From assembly GCA_903879465.1 (NCBI GenBank), contig CAIRLQ010000165.1, positions 1 through 23,663 on the forward strand: 23,663 bases of DNA, in the 5' to 3' direction. The notes under the pieces were generated by a model, which ran no database searches, was not told where the DNA came from, and saw nothing but the letters and a program-made list of their open reading frames with translations. Within the stretch, counting starts at the first letter, position 1, and each line of letters starts with the position of its first letter. The DNA comes from an uncultured Opitutia bacterium (GTDB lineage: Bacteria; Verrucomicrobiota; Verrucomicrobiia; Opitutales; UBA953). The position numbers were made by a program, and so were the translations under genes. Of the stretch, positions 13,856-21,678 are shown piece after piece.

Positions 13856-16134
13856 GTAACCTCGGTTCAGCCTGGATGCTCGGCGCCTGCGGCATGGGCG
13901 TAGGACCTCTGGCAATTTATCTGAAAGGGGAGGGCTGGGAGGTCTCGGGTTGGGATGATTCCACGGGCAGCCCAATGGAGCTCCAGTTGGCTAATGCGGA
14001 GGTGCCGCTCTTGCGTGATCCTTGGGCGGCGGGTCGCTCACCTACGGTCGTCGGTCGTTCCAGTGCGGTGAAGCCGGGCCACGTAGCTCTCGAGCTCGCC
14101 AATACCCGCGAGGTGCGCGTGCTTCGCCGCGGCGAACTGCTCGCCGAGCGCGTCGCCGACCGTCGTTTTGTCGCTGTCTGCGGCAGTCACGGCAAGACCA
14201 CTACCTGCGGCTTGTTGGTCGCCGCGCTCGCCAGCGCCGATGCCGATTTCGGTTACGTGCTGGGTGGCTTGTTCCGTGATCCGAATTTCCCGCCCGCCCG
14301 TGCGACTTCCACTTCGCCGTGGGTCATTGCCGAAGTCGATGAGAGCGATGGAACGATTGGCGCCTTCTCGCCCGATGTGACCGTGGCCGTGAATCTCGAT
14401 TGGGATCATCCGGATTATTATCGCGACGAAGCGACCCTCGAGGGCGTCTTCCGCGCCTTGTTCGAGCGCACGCGTTCGGCGGTGATTATTCCTTCAGGCA
14501 ACGAACGACTGGAGCGATTGACCGCTGGGCTTAAAGTCCCGGTAATCCGAGTCGGTACCGATGGTGATTATGCCTACCGCCTTGTCCAAGGTGGACATTC
14601 GACCTCCGTGATGGCGATGTCCGGTCGCTTCCCGGCCCAGCAGTTGAACCTGCCGGTGGCTGGCACGTTCAATCGTTCTAATGCCGCGCTCGCCTTGGCG
14701 GCGACACACTTCATCACCGGCAGTCTCGCGGCTGAACCGCTGGCCCGCTGGCGCGGTATCCGTCGCCGACAGGATGTTCTCTTCGAACGCACGGGACTCC
14801 AAGTGCTCGCTGACTACGCCCATCATCCCACGGAGATCGCCGCGCTTTTGCAGTGGATTCGCGAGACGCACGCCGGCCGTTTAATCGTGGTCTTCCAGCC
14901 GCACCGGCACACGCGGACGCGACAGTATGCCGCTGAGTTCCGCACGGCGTTGGCGGTCGCCGACTACGCTTTCGTCCTGCCGGTCTATGCCGCCGGCGAA
15001 TCCGCCATCGAAGGGGGGCGTTCGGAATCCGTCGTTGCCGGCTCCGCGCATCGTCTCGTCGAGCACCGCCAAGAACTGCCCACATTGCTTGCTCCCTTGA
15101 CCCTCGATGGCGACACCGTCGTTGCTTTTGTGGGGGCGGGTGACATCGAGCGCGACGCCGAGGCCTACGCCAAGATTCTTCGCCGCGAAGGGGAGGGGGT
15201 CATCTCGCTCGACCTGCCGGATCTTGTCGCCGGTCGACTTTCGGCTGATTGCATACTGCGCGCGAACGAGCCATTGGCTCGTCGTACGACGCTTGGTCTG
15301 GGCGGTAGCGCCCGTTGGTATGCGGAGCCTGCGACAGTGGATGATGTGGTGGGGCTGCTGCGTGCGGCGGCAGAACTCGATCTGCGATATTTCGTCGTCG
15401 GCCGCGGTTCGAACCTCCTCGTGCCTGATGAAGGGTATGATGGTCTCGTCGTCCACCTGGCTGCGGAACGATGGGGCACCATCACCGATCTCGGCGCGGG
15501 TCGCTTACGCGTCGGCGGCGGTACGCGGCTCAAAGAACTTTGCGGTTTCGCCGCCCGGGAAGGATGGAAGGGGTTCGAATTTCTCGAGGGAATTCCCGGC
15601 ACTATTGGCGGTTCGCTCCGCATGAATGCCGGCGCAATGGGCGGTTGGATTTTTGATGTCATCGAATCCATCGAGTGGTTGACGCCGCATGGCCGCGTTC
15701 GCGCCGCCCGCCGGGATTGTTTCGATGCTCTTTATCGCGATTGCCCGCAGCTCCACGGCGCCGTGGTGCTTTCTGCGGTGCTCCACTCCGCCGGTCGCGA
15801 TGACCCCGCCGCCATCCGGAGGCGGATGGATGAGATGGCCGCACGGCGCCGCGCTTCCCAACCGCGCGAAGCCAGTGCGGGTTGCGTGTTCAAGAACCCC
15901 TTGGGCGACAAGGCCGGTCGACTCATCGACCTCAGCGGACTCAAAGGACGCTCCGTCGGGCCGGTATCGGTCTCGCCCGTGCACGCCAATTTCCTAGTCA
16001 ACGGCGGCGACGCCCATGCCGCGGATTTTATCGCCCTCATGCGCGAGGTACGGGCTGAGGTGAAGGCCCGGCAAGGCGTCGAACTTCAGCCCGAAATCAT
16101 TGCCCTCGGGCGAGAATGGAAGGAGCTATTATGA
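13852..16134 (+). CDS. murC/murB: Fused UDP-N-acetylmuramate--L-alanine ligase / UDP-N-acetylenolpyruvoylglucosamine reductase (MurC-MurB)
   Basis: A single 760-residue reading frame joins two cytoplasmic enzymes. Residues 1 to about 445 are MurC: MLGACGMGVGPLA (9-21), ATP loop GSHGKTTT (111-118), EVDESDG (161-167), NLDWDHPDYY (181-190), TFNRSNAALA (272-281), DYAHHPTE (321-328) and QPHRHTRTR (349-357). After a linker of some 20 residues, MurB runs from about 465 to 760: GLGGSARWYAEP (482-493), FAD-binding GRGSNLLV (517-524), EGIPGTIGGSLRMNAGA (579-595), SAGCVFKNP (675-683) and ELQPEI (744-749). The proton-donor position, Ser in E. coli MurB (SGSFFKNP), is Cys678 here. MurB reduces the enolpyruvyl group using NADPH to form UDP-MurNAc, the substrate of the MurC half, so two consecutive steps are joined. 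It overlaps murG and ddl by ATGA. Confidence 0.95.
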   Translation: MSNLGSAWMLGACGMGVGPLAIYLKGEGWEVSGWDDSTGSPMELQLANAEVPLLRDPWAAGRSPTVVGRSSAVKPGHVALELANTREVRVLRRGELLAERVADRRFVAVCGSHGKTTTCGLLVAALASADADFGYVLGGLFRDPNFPPARATSTSPWVIAEVDESDGTIGAFSPDVTVAVNLDWDHPDYYRDEATLEGVFRALFERTRSAVIIPSGNERLERLTAGLKVPVIRVGTDGDYAYRLVQGGHSTSVMAMSGRFPAQQLNLPVAGTFNRSNAALALAATHFITGSLAAEPLARWRGIRRRQDVLFERTGLQVLADYAHHPTEIAALLQWIRETHAGRLIVVFQPHRHTRTRQYAAEFRTALAVADYAFVLPVYAAGESAIEGGRSESVVAGSAHRLVEHRQELPTLLAPLTLDGDTVVAFVGAGDIERDAEAYAKILRREGEGVISLDLPDLVAGRLSADCILRANEPLARRTTLGLGGSARWYAEPATVDDVVGLLRAAAELDLRYFVVGRGSNLLVPDEGYDGLVVHLAAERWGTITDLGAGRLRVGGGTRLKELCGFAAREGWKGFEFLEGIPGTIGGSLRMNAGAMGGWIFDVIESIEWLTPHGRVRAARRDCFDALYRDCPQLHGAVVLSAVLHSAGRDDPAAIRRRMDEMAARRRASQPREASAGCVFKNPLGDKAGRLIDLSGLKGRSVGPVSVSPVHANFLVNGGDAHAADFIALMREVRAEVKARQGVELQPEIIALGREWKELL

Positions 16135-16937
16135 GCGACCCTCGGCAAATCGTGGTTCTATGCGGGGCCGTCTCCCCTGAGCGTGAGGTCTCCCTTCGTT
16201 CCGGTCGCGCCGTGGCTTCGGTGCTACCTGGCTCGCGTCTCATCGAGCTCGAGACCAACTCCCTGCCTGATTGGCTTTCCGCCGGCCAACACGTGGTGCT
16301 GCCGGTAATCCATGGCGACTACGGCGAGGATGGTCGCGTGCAAGCCGAACTCGAAGCCCGCGGGATTGCTTTCGCCGGCTGTTCTGCTGAGGCCAGTCGG
16401 GTGTGCATCGACAAAGTCGCCACCAAGCAGCGCATGCGGGCGGCCGGAGTGCCGGTCGTTCCTGAGGTCGCCTTCGCCGGCACGGCCAAGCCGATCGCGG
16501 ATCGTCTTATCGCCGAACTGGGTGAAGAACTTGTAATCAAGCCAGCCGACAAGGGCAGTAGCGTGGGCCTCTATGTCTTGCGGGGACGCGCGCAGGTCGC
16601 CGCGGCCCTCGCAGAGATTCCCGCCGCCGGCCAGTGGATGGCCGAACGTCGCCTGCAGGGGCGGGAGATGTCTATTGGCCTACTCGACGGCCGCGCCATG
16701 GGGCTCGTGGAAATTGTCCCCCTGACTGGCGTTTACGATTATAAGACCAAATATACCAAGGGCTCCTCGGAGTATCGTTTCCCGGCCCCGGTAGAGCCGT
16801 TGCTGGCCGTCGCCATCGCCACCGCGGCGGAAAAACTGTTCGCCGCCTGCGATTGCCGGGATTTTGCCCGGGCGGATGTCTTTCTTGAGCCCGACGGTCG
16901 CTTCTATTTCCTCGAGATCAATACATGCCCGGCATGA
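16131..16937 (+). CDS. ddl: D-alanine--D-alanine ligase Ddl, C-terminus cut off by a frameshift
   Basis: ATP-grasp enzyme that makes the D-Ala-D-Ala substrate of MurF. From the ATG at 16131 (ATGA overlap with murC-murB) the open frame has 268 residues: SPEREVSLRSG (15-25), VIHGDYGEDGRVQ (59-71), DKVATKQ (94-100), VIKPADKGSSVG (135-146), VYDYKTKY (201-208) and FYFLEINT (258-265). It then reads CPA and stops at 16935. The missing continuation PGMTETSLMPKS lies immediately downstream in the -1 frame, so one base has been lost between EINT and MPGMT (around 16923-16926). With that base restored the protein would have about 307 residues, the normal Ddl size. As it stands it lacks the conserved Ser-Leu that contacts the dipeptide. 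This is either a sequencing/assembly error or a real inactivation. Confidence 0.85.
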   Translation: MSDPRQIVVLCGAVSPEREVSLRSGRAVASVLPGSRLIELETNSLPDWLSAGQHVVLPVIHGDYGEDGRVQAELEARGIAFAGCSAEASRVCIDKVATKQRMRAAGVPVVPEVAFAGTAKPIADRLIAELGEELVIKPADKGSSVGLYVLRGRAQVAAALAEIPAAGQWMAERRLQGREMSIGLLDGRAMGLVEIVPLTGVYDYKTKYTKGSSEYRFPAPVEPLLAVAIATAAEKLFAACDCRDFARADVFLEPDGRFYFLEINTCPA

Positions 16938-17053
16938 CCGAAACCAGTCTGATGCCCAAGAGCGCCTCGTGCGTCGGCCTCGACTTCCCCTCGCTGGTGC
17001 GACGTATGGCGGCTCCCGCCCTAGCCCGCGCCGCCCAACCCGCCCGCCACTAA
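16925..17053 (+). pseudogene. ddl: Displaced C-terminal segment of Ddl (-1 frame)
   Basis: This 42-codon frame begins MPGMTETSLMPKSA, continues with GLDFPSLVRRM and ends PARH before TAA, which corresponds to the C-terminus of D-Ala-D-Ala ligases (PGMTxxSL...P...G.sf..Lv..i). It contains no internal stop and ends 2 bases before the ftsQ start, the spacing expected if ddl were intact. It begins with an ATG, but a separate 42-residue product is unlikely to be a functional protein. Confidence 0.85.
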
Positions 17054-17055
17054 TC

Positions 17056-18027
17056 ATGGGATTTTTCGACCGCTTTCTTGGTAAACGCCGTGACTCCTTC
17101 ATGGGCCCCGCCGATCGCGACTGGCGTACGCTCGTGCCGCAGGAGGTCAACCGGGTGCCGGAAGGTAACATCGGCCGCAAGCGCGCGGTCCGTTCGAAAT
17201 TACCCGCAGTGCTCAGCCTATTCTTCTTTGCGGCGGTAATTTGGCTACTCATTTGGTCGGTCGAAAACTCCTCCCCGGGTACGTCAGCAATCGGGAAACT
17301 CACGTTCAAGACGGATGGCTTTCTTAACGCCGGTTTTGTGCAGAAGGTGATCGCCAATAGCCCTGAGGGTTTTTCGCGCGACGTGCGTTCCATTAAGTTG
17401 GAACTCGAGGCCGACAACCAGGTGACCGCGGCAGTGGTCCAGCGCCGCCAGGACGGGACCGTCGATGTGTTGCTGCGTGAACGGGTCGGCGTCGCCAAGA
17501 TTGTCACGACTCCGTCGAAGGGGTCGGCGATGGTCGTGCGCCTAGTGGGGTCCGATGGGCAGACTTTCGCCGGCACGGGCTATCCGGAACAGGCCATTCG
17601 CAATCTTCCAGAAATTCAGGATTTCCGTTCGACGGGCTTCGATGACCGCATGGCGATCGAAGGCATCGAAATTGCGGCACCCTTCCTCTATGCGGCGCGC
17701 ACAGGCTATCCGAATCTCTACAAGCAGTGGTCAGCGATTTCACTCCGTGATTGCTTCGGTGCGCAGGAAGATTCTCCAGGTTCCAATCTGCGCATCACAG
17801 TGCGACCCGGTTCACAACCGCTGGATCGCCCCTCGCTGGTCGAAATTGTCTTCTCTACGGCGAACTGGCGCAACGAGCTCTCCTTGCTCGCACGTATCAA
17901 CGTCGACGAGCTGCTCCGCCGTCCGGGTGCGACGGCGCCGGCCTACGTGCTGAAGCTTTCGATTCAAAACCGCACTTCCTCCCAACCCATTCCCGAACCC
18001 CGTCTCGTCCCTGCCACCCCCCGATGA
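17056..18027 (+). CDS. ftsQ: Cell division protein FtsQ-like
   Basis: A 323-residue bitopic membrane protein. A basic cytoplasmic tail of about 48 residues precedes one membrane segment (about 49-68), followed by a periplasmic domain. The POTRA-type region fits FtsQ: FKTDGFLNAGFVQKVI, then LELEADNQVTAAVVQRRQ and VDVLLRERVGVAKI, the position where other FtsQ proteins read LExxPWVxxAxVxRxxPxTLxVxVxERxP. FtsQ bridges FtsL/FtsB to the early divisome. Sequence conservation is low, and the call rests on this pattern plus the ddl-ftsQ-ftsA order. The ATG at 17056 was chosen because upstream in-frame codons lie within ddl. The stop overlaps the ftsA start. Confidence 0.78.
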   Translation: MGFFDRFLGKRRDSFMGPADRDWRTLVPQEVNRVPEGNIGRKRAVRSKLPAVLSLFFFAAVIWLLIWSVENSSPGTSAIGKLTFKTDGFLNAGFVQKVIANSPEGFSRDVRSIKLELEADNQVTAAVVQRRQDGTVDVLLRERVGVAKIVTTPSKGSAMVVRLVGSDGQTFAGTGYPEQAIRNLPEIQDFRSTGFDDRMAIEGIEIAAPFLYAARTGYPNLYKQWSAISLRDCFGAQEDSPGSNLRITVRPGSQPLDRPSLVEIVFSTANWRNELSLLARINVDELLRRPGATAPAYVLKLSIQNRTSSQPIPEPRLVPATPR

Positions 18028-19259
18028 CCCCCAAGCCTCTTCCCTCCCTCATCGCCGTCATCGACATCGGCACCCACAAGACCGTCAGCCTCCTGGGGCA
18101 GGTCATCGACGGTAAGGCGCGTATGCTCAGCTTCAGTGAGCGCCGCACGGATGGCGTGGTAAAGGGCACGGTCACGGACCTCGAAAAGCTTTCGCAGTGC
18201 GTGCATGAGGTCGTGAACGATATCGAACGCGGATCTAATCGCGCAGTGGAGCAGGTCTACCTGTCGCTTTCTGGACCCGCCGCCGAGGGCGAGCGGGTGA
18301 AGGGTGTTATCGCCGTACCCGCGCATGACGGCAAGGTCACCGCGAAGGATGTGGCCGATGCGGTGAGTTCTGCGAAGCGGCTCGAGCCGCCGGCCGGTCG
18401 CGCCACGCTCCTTTACATGCGTCAGCCGACGATTCTCGACGGACGTGCGGTCAGTAATCCCGTCGGTATGGCGGGCCGCCGTCTCGAGGTGAGTTTCTGG
18501 CGCGTGACGATGGAGGAGGGCAACATGCGCATGCGCGTGGGGATGGTGAACGGTATGAGTATCCGCGTCCGCGATTTCATCCTGGCCTCGCACGCTGCGG
18601 CCTGCGCGACCGCCGGTGAGGCTGACAAGCAGGGCGGCGTACTGGTGATCGATATCGGCGCAGGCACGACCGATTGGATTCTTTATTACAAGGAGCATAT
18701 CCTTTGCGCGGGCTCAATCCCAGTGGGCGGCGAGCACATGACGAACGACCTCAGTGTCGCCCTGCGCATCAGTCGCGAGACAGCCGAGGATCTTAAGGTC
18801 CGCTTCGGTTCGGCGGTTCATCGTGACGCCGACGTCAATCAGACCATCTGGAAAGACGGCGACAAGGGTGTGGGTGACCAGCAATTTAACCGCGGCACAA
18901 TCACGAAGGTGATTTCGCTCCGCTACCAAGAGTCGCTAGAATTCGTCCGCAAAGACGTCCTTCGCCATCTGGAGCATATTTTCCCCGGTCACGCCGTTAA
19001 GATCGACCAGCAGATGTTGCCCTCGGGGGTGATTTTGACCGGCGGTTCAGCCAACCTAGCCGATGCGACCGAGGCTGTACAGGCGGTGCTGGGTCTCCCC
19101 GCCCGCGTGGGTATCCCGAGTTTCGAGAATGAGTCGCTCCGTAAGCCGGAGTATGCCGGCGTGGTGGGCCTGATGGCTGCCGCGATCATCGACGCCCCGC
19201 CCGTGGTGCGCCGTCCACGTGGTTTCCTTGCTATCCTCAAAGACCTATTCCGATTCTAA
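18024..19259 (+). CDS. ftsA: Cell division protein FtsA
   Basis: Actin-like ATPase that tethers FtsZ filaments to the inner membrane and recruits later divisome proteins. The 411 residues show the phosphate-1 loop AVIDIGTHKT (11-20), the phosphate-2 motif VLVIDIGAGTTDWILY, VGGEHMTNDLSVAL and the adenosine motif VILTGGSANLADA. It ends with RPRGFLAILKDLFRF (397-411), an amphipathic helix of the kind that binds the membrane, and lacks any transmembrane segment. The ATG overlaps the ftsQ stop; the frame is open further upstream, but that stretch lies within ftsQ and lacks FtsA features. ftsZ follows after one base. Confidence 0.95.
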   Translation: MTPKPLPSLIAVIDIGTHKTVSLLGQVIDGKARMLSFSERRTDGVVKGTVTDLEKLSQCVHEVVNDIERGSNRAVEQVYLSLSGPAAEGERVKGVIAVPAHDGKVTAKDVADAVSSAKRLEPPAGRATLLYMRQPTILDGRAVSNPVGMAGRRLEVSFWRVTMEEGNMRMRVGMVNGMSIRVRDFILASHAAACATAGEADKQGGVLVIDIGAGTTDWILYYKEHILCAGSIPVGGEHMTNDLSVALRISRETAEDLKVRFGSAVHRDADVNQTIWKDGDKGVGDQQFNRGTITKVISLRYQESLEFVRKDVLRHLEHIFPGHAVKIDQQMLPSGVILTGGSANLADATEAVQAVLGLPARVGIPSFENESLRKPEYAGVVGLMAAAIIDAPPVVRRPRGFLAILKDLFRF

Positions 19260-19260
19260 G

Positions 19261-20391
19261 ATGTCCGCTGCCTCCTCCATTCTGCTCGTGGGTCTCGGCG
19301 GTGCCGGTTGCTCCATGGTGACGCGGCTCGCGCCGCAGCTTCCAAGCGAAGTGGTCGTGGCGTTAATCGACACCGACGCACGTTCGCTCAATGTGGCGCC
19401 TAACACGAGTCTCTTGCAGATCGGTCGCGCGCAGACGCGCGGCATGGGTACGGGCGGCGAGGCCGCGTTGGGGCTTGCTTCTGCGGAATCCGAAGAGGCC
19501 GCCCTGCGACGACTTTTCACGGGCGTGCCTCTGGTCGTCCTGGTCACTGGGTTGGGCGGCGGCACGGGCAGTGGTGCGGCCGCGGCCGTCGCGGCGATTG
19601 CCGCCGAGATGGGCTCGACGACGCTGGCTTTCGCAACGATGCCTTTTTCGCATGAAGGCGAACGCCGGATGCGCCAGGCGAATGAGGCGACCGTTACGCT
19701 CGCCCAGAAGTGCCACGGCTTCGTCGTCGTGCACAACGACCTTTTACTCCAGCAGGTGGCCTCTGATGCGCCGCTCTCAGAATCTTTCGCCGCGGCCGAT
19801 ACCTGGGTGGGCGGAGCGATCCGCGGTATCGCGAGCGCGTTCGCTCCCGGTGCGCTCATCGCAGCCGATCCCTCGGCGCTGCGGTCGATCCTTGCTAATC
19901 CGGGTTCTCCGACCCTTTGCGCCTACGGAATAGGCGAGGGCGAGGGCGCGGCGATGAAAGCCGCCCGGGCGGCCTGTGAGTGTCCGTTGGCCCATGGTCC
20001 GGGTGCGGTCACCAAAGTCGCTTCGCTCTTCGTGTATGTCGCTGGCGGACCGGCCCTCACGACGACGGAAGCTTTCGAAGCCGTGGCGGCGGTACGTACG
20101 CGCTTCGGTGGCGAGACCTCGACGATTCTCTGCGCCCGGATTGATCCGACTCTCGGCCCCCGTATCGAAGTCTCAGTGATTGGCGCCTCGTTGCCCGCTC
20201 CCAAGTCGTCCGCCAAGCCGAAGAAGGGTGCCAAGGCCGCCGATCCTTCGCAGCCGGTCTTTGAGTTCGCGACCGAAGAGTCGATGCGTCGCGGTCTTTT
20301 TGGCGGTACGCCGATGACGTTCATCGACGGTCAGGATGTCGACGTGCCGGCGTATATCCGCAAGGCTGTGCGGCTGCCTTCGGGGCCCTAA
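19261..20391 (+). CDS. ftsZ: Cell division protein FtsZ, divergent with altered T7 loop
   Basis: Tubulin-like GTPase forming the Z ring. The 376-residue protein has the expected parts: LLVGLGGAGCSMVTRL (8-23), QTRGMGTGGEAALG (58-71), the tubulin signature GGGTGSG (99-105), MPFSHEGERRMRQA (127-140), a second domain to about residue 310, a short linker of some 45 residues and a C-terminal peptide DVDVPAYIRKAVRL (359-372) like the FtsA-binding tail of other FtsZ proteins. Unusually, the T7 loop, NVDFAD in most FtsZ, aligns with AADPSA (201-206): the first Asp is kept (Asp203), but the Asn and second Asp are Ala. The signature ends GSG as in tubulins rather than GTG. Position after ftsA and the C-terminal peptide support FtsZ itself rather than a paralogue. 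Confidence 0.9.
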   Translation: MSAASSILLVGLGGAGCSMVTRLAPQLPSEVVVALIDTDARSLNVAPNTSLLQIGRAQTRGMGTGGEAALGLASAESEEAALRRLFTGVPLVVLVTGLGGGTGSGAAAAVAAIAAEMGSTTLAFATMPFSHEGERRMRQANEATVTLAQKCHGFVVVHNDLLLQQVASDAPLSESFAAADTWVGGAIRGIASAFAPGALIAADPSALRSILANPGSPTLCAYGIGEGEGAAMKAARAACECPLAHGPGAVTKVASLFVYVAGGPALTTTEAFEAVAAVRTRFGGETSTILCARIDPTLGPRIEVSVIGASLPAPKSSAKPKKGAKAADPSQPVFEFATEESMRRGLFGGTPMTFIDGQDVDVPAYIRKAVRLPSGP

Positions 20392-20439
20392 TTTCGCTTC
20401 CCGGTTGCGCCCCGTCCGCGGTCGCCTACGTTCGGCTCC

Positions 20440-21660
20440 ATGCCCATGTTCGATGTCCAAGCCCTTCGTCAGGACTTCCCGATCCTGGGACGTTCCGTCC
20501 ATGGCCGTCCGCTCGTCTATCTCGACAATGCGGCAACCTCCCAGAAGCCGCGGGTGGTAATCCGGGCGCTGGAGCGTTATTACTCCGAGCAAAACGCCAA
20601 CGTCCACCGCGGCGTCCACTTACTGAGTGAAGAGGCCACCACGGCCTATGAGGCCGCTCGCACCTCGGTCGCAAAATTTCTCGGAGTCAAAGAAACCCGC
20701 GGCTGCGTCTTCGTGCGCGGAGCCACCGAGGGCATTAACCTCGTCGCGGAGTGCTGGGGCCGTTCGAACCTGAAGGCGGGAGATGAGATTCTCCTCACGC
20801 ACCTTGAGCACCACGCGAACATTGTACCATGGCAGGTGATCGCCGAGCGCACGGGCGCCAAAATCGTTGTCGCGCCTGTCACCCCACGTGGCGAGGTGGA
20901 TATCGTCGCTTTCAAGAGTCTGCTTTCGGTTCGCACCAAACTCGTCGCCTTTGCGCACGTCTCCAACGCGCTCGGCACGGTTAATCCCGCCGCCGAGATG
21001 ACCCGCCTCGCTCAGGCCGTCGGTGCGGTCGTACTTATTGACGGTTGCCAGGCCGCTGCGCACTTCAAGGTCGATGTCTCTGCGCTCGGTTGCGATTTCT
21101 ACGCTTTCTCCGGTCACAAGACCTTCGGCCCCACCGGTATCGGCGTCCTCTGGGGTCGCCCTGAATTACTCGATGCGATGCCGCCTTACCAGTTCGGTGG
21201 CGATATGATCCGTAAGGTCGACTTCGCCGGCACCACCTTTCGCGACGCGCCTGAGCGTTTCGAAGCCGGTACGCCAGATATCTCCGGTGCCATCGCCTTA
21301 GGCGTTGCGTTGGAATACTTCATGCCCATCCAGGCCGCCGCGCATACTCATGAGCAGACGCTCCTCGCCGCAGCGACCGCGCGGCTCAAGGCCATCAAGG
21401 GCCTCACCATTGTGGGTGAAGCGCCCGAGAAGGTTGCCGTGATCTCTTTCAATATCGAAGGCGGGCATCCGCATGACGTCGGCACGCTGCTTGACGCGGA
21501 CGGCATCGCTATCCGCACTGGCCACCACTGCTGCATGCCGCTCATGAAGCATTACGGACTCAGCGGTACCGCCCGCGCCTCGTTCGCTTTCTACAATACC
21601 CTCGAGGAAGTCGACCGCCTGGCCGTTTCGCTCGAGAAGGTGCGCAAGATGATGGGCTGA
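20440..21660 (+). CDS. sufS: Cysteine desulfurase, SufS type
   Basis: PLP enzyme that takes sulfur from L-cysteine for Fe-S cluster assembly, in the cytoplasm. The 406-residue protein begins with the SufS-type FDVQALRQDFPIL and YLDNAATSQKP (27-37), has ANVHRGVHLLSEEAT (53-67), LEHHANIVPWQ (122-132), the PLP lysine in SGHKTFGPTG (Lys227) and the active-site loop RTGHHCCMPLM with Cys364 (usually RxGHHCAQP; the residue after the catalytic Cys is a second Cys here). No SufBCD, SufU or SufE gene lies next to it in the window. It follows ftsZ by 48 bases without a visible terminator, so it may be read from the dcw transcript. A start two codons later is possible. Confidence 0.93.
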   Translation: MPMFDVQALRQDFPILGRSVHGRPLVYLDNAATSQKPRVVIRALERYYSEQNANVHRGVHLLSEEATTAYEAARTSVAKFLGVKETRGCVFVRGATEGINLVAECWGRSNLKAGDEILLTHLEHHANIVPWQVIAERTGAKIVVAPVTPRGEVDIVAFKSLLSVRTKLVAFAHVSNALGTVNPAAEMTRLAQAVGAVVLIDGCQAAAHFKVDVSALGCDFYAFSGHKTFGPTGIGVLWGRPELLDAMPPYQFGGDMIRKVDFAGTTFRDAPERFEAGTPDISGAIALGVALEYFMPIQAAAHTHEQTLLAAATARLKAIKGLTIVGEAPEKVAVISFNIEGGHPHDVGTLLDADGIAIRTGHHCCMPLMKHYGLSGTARASFAFYNTLEEVDRLAVSLEKVRKMMG

Positions 21661-21678
21661 GGTCCGTTCTCTTGCCCA

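Noticed and set aside
13852..15200. The MurC half being Mpl (murein tripeptide ligase)
   Set aside because: The EVDESDG and NLDWDHPDYY motifs and the dcw position fit MurC, and no other MurC is present in the window.
16910..16930. Programmed -1 ribosomal frameshift in ddl
   Set aside because: CAATACATG has no X-XXY-YYZ slippery site, and no stable hairpin follows at the right distance; I keep it only as an alternative in the ddl finding.
16864..18027. A longer ftsQ reading frame beginning inside ddl
   Set aside because: The first 64 codons overlap the real and displaced Ddl frames and read as basic, Ser/Pro-rich noise; MGFFDRFLGKRR at 17056 is a natural start after the ddl stop.
19261..20391. 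Identification as a bacterial tubulin (BtubA/B) because of GGGTGSG
   Set aside because: Length, the DVPAYIRK C-terminal peptide and the ftsA neighbour fit FtsZ; tubulin-specific segments are absent.
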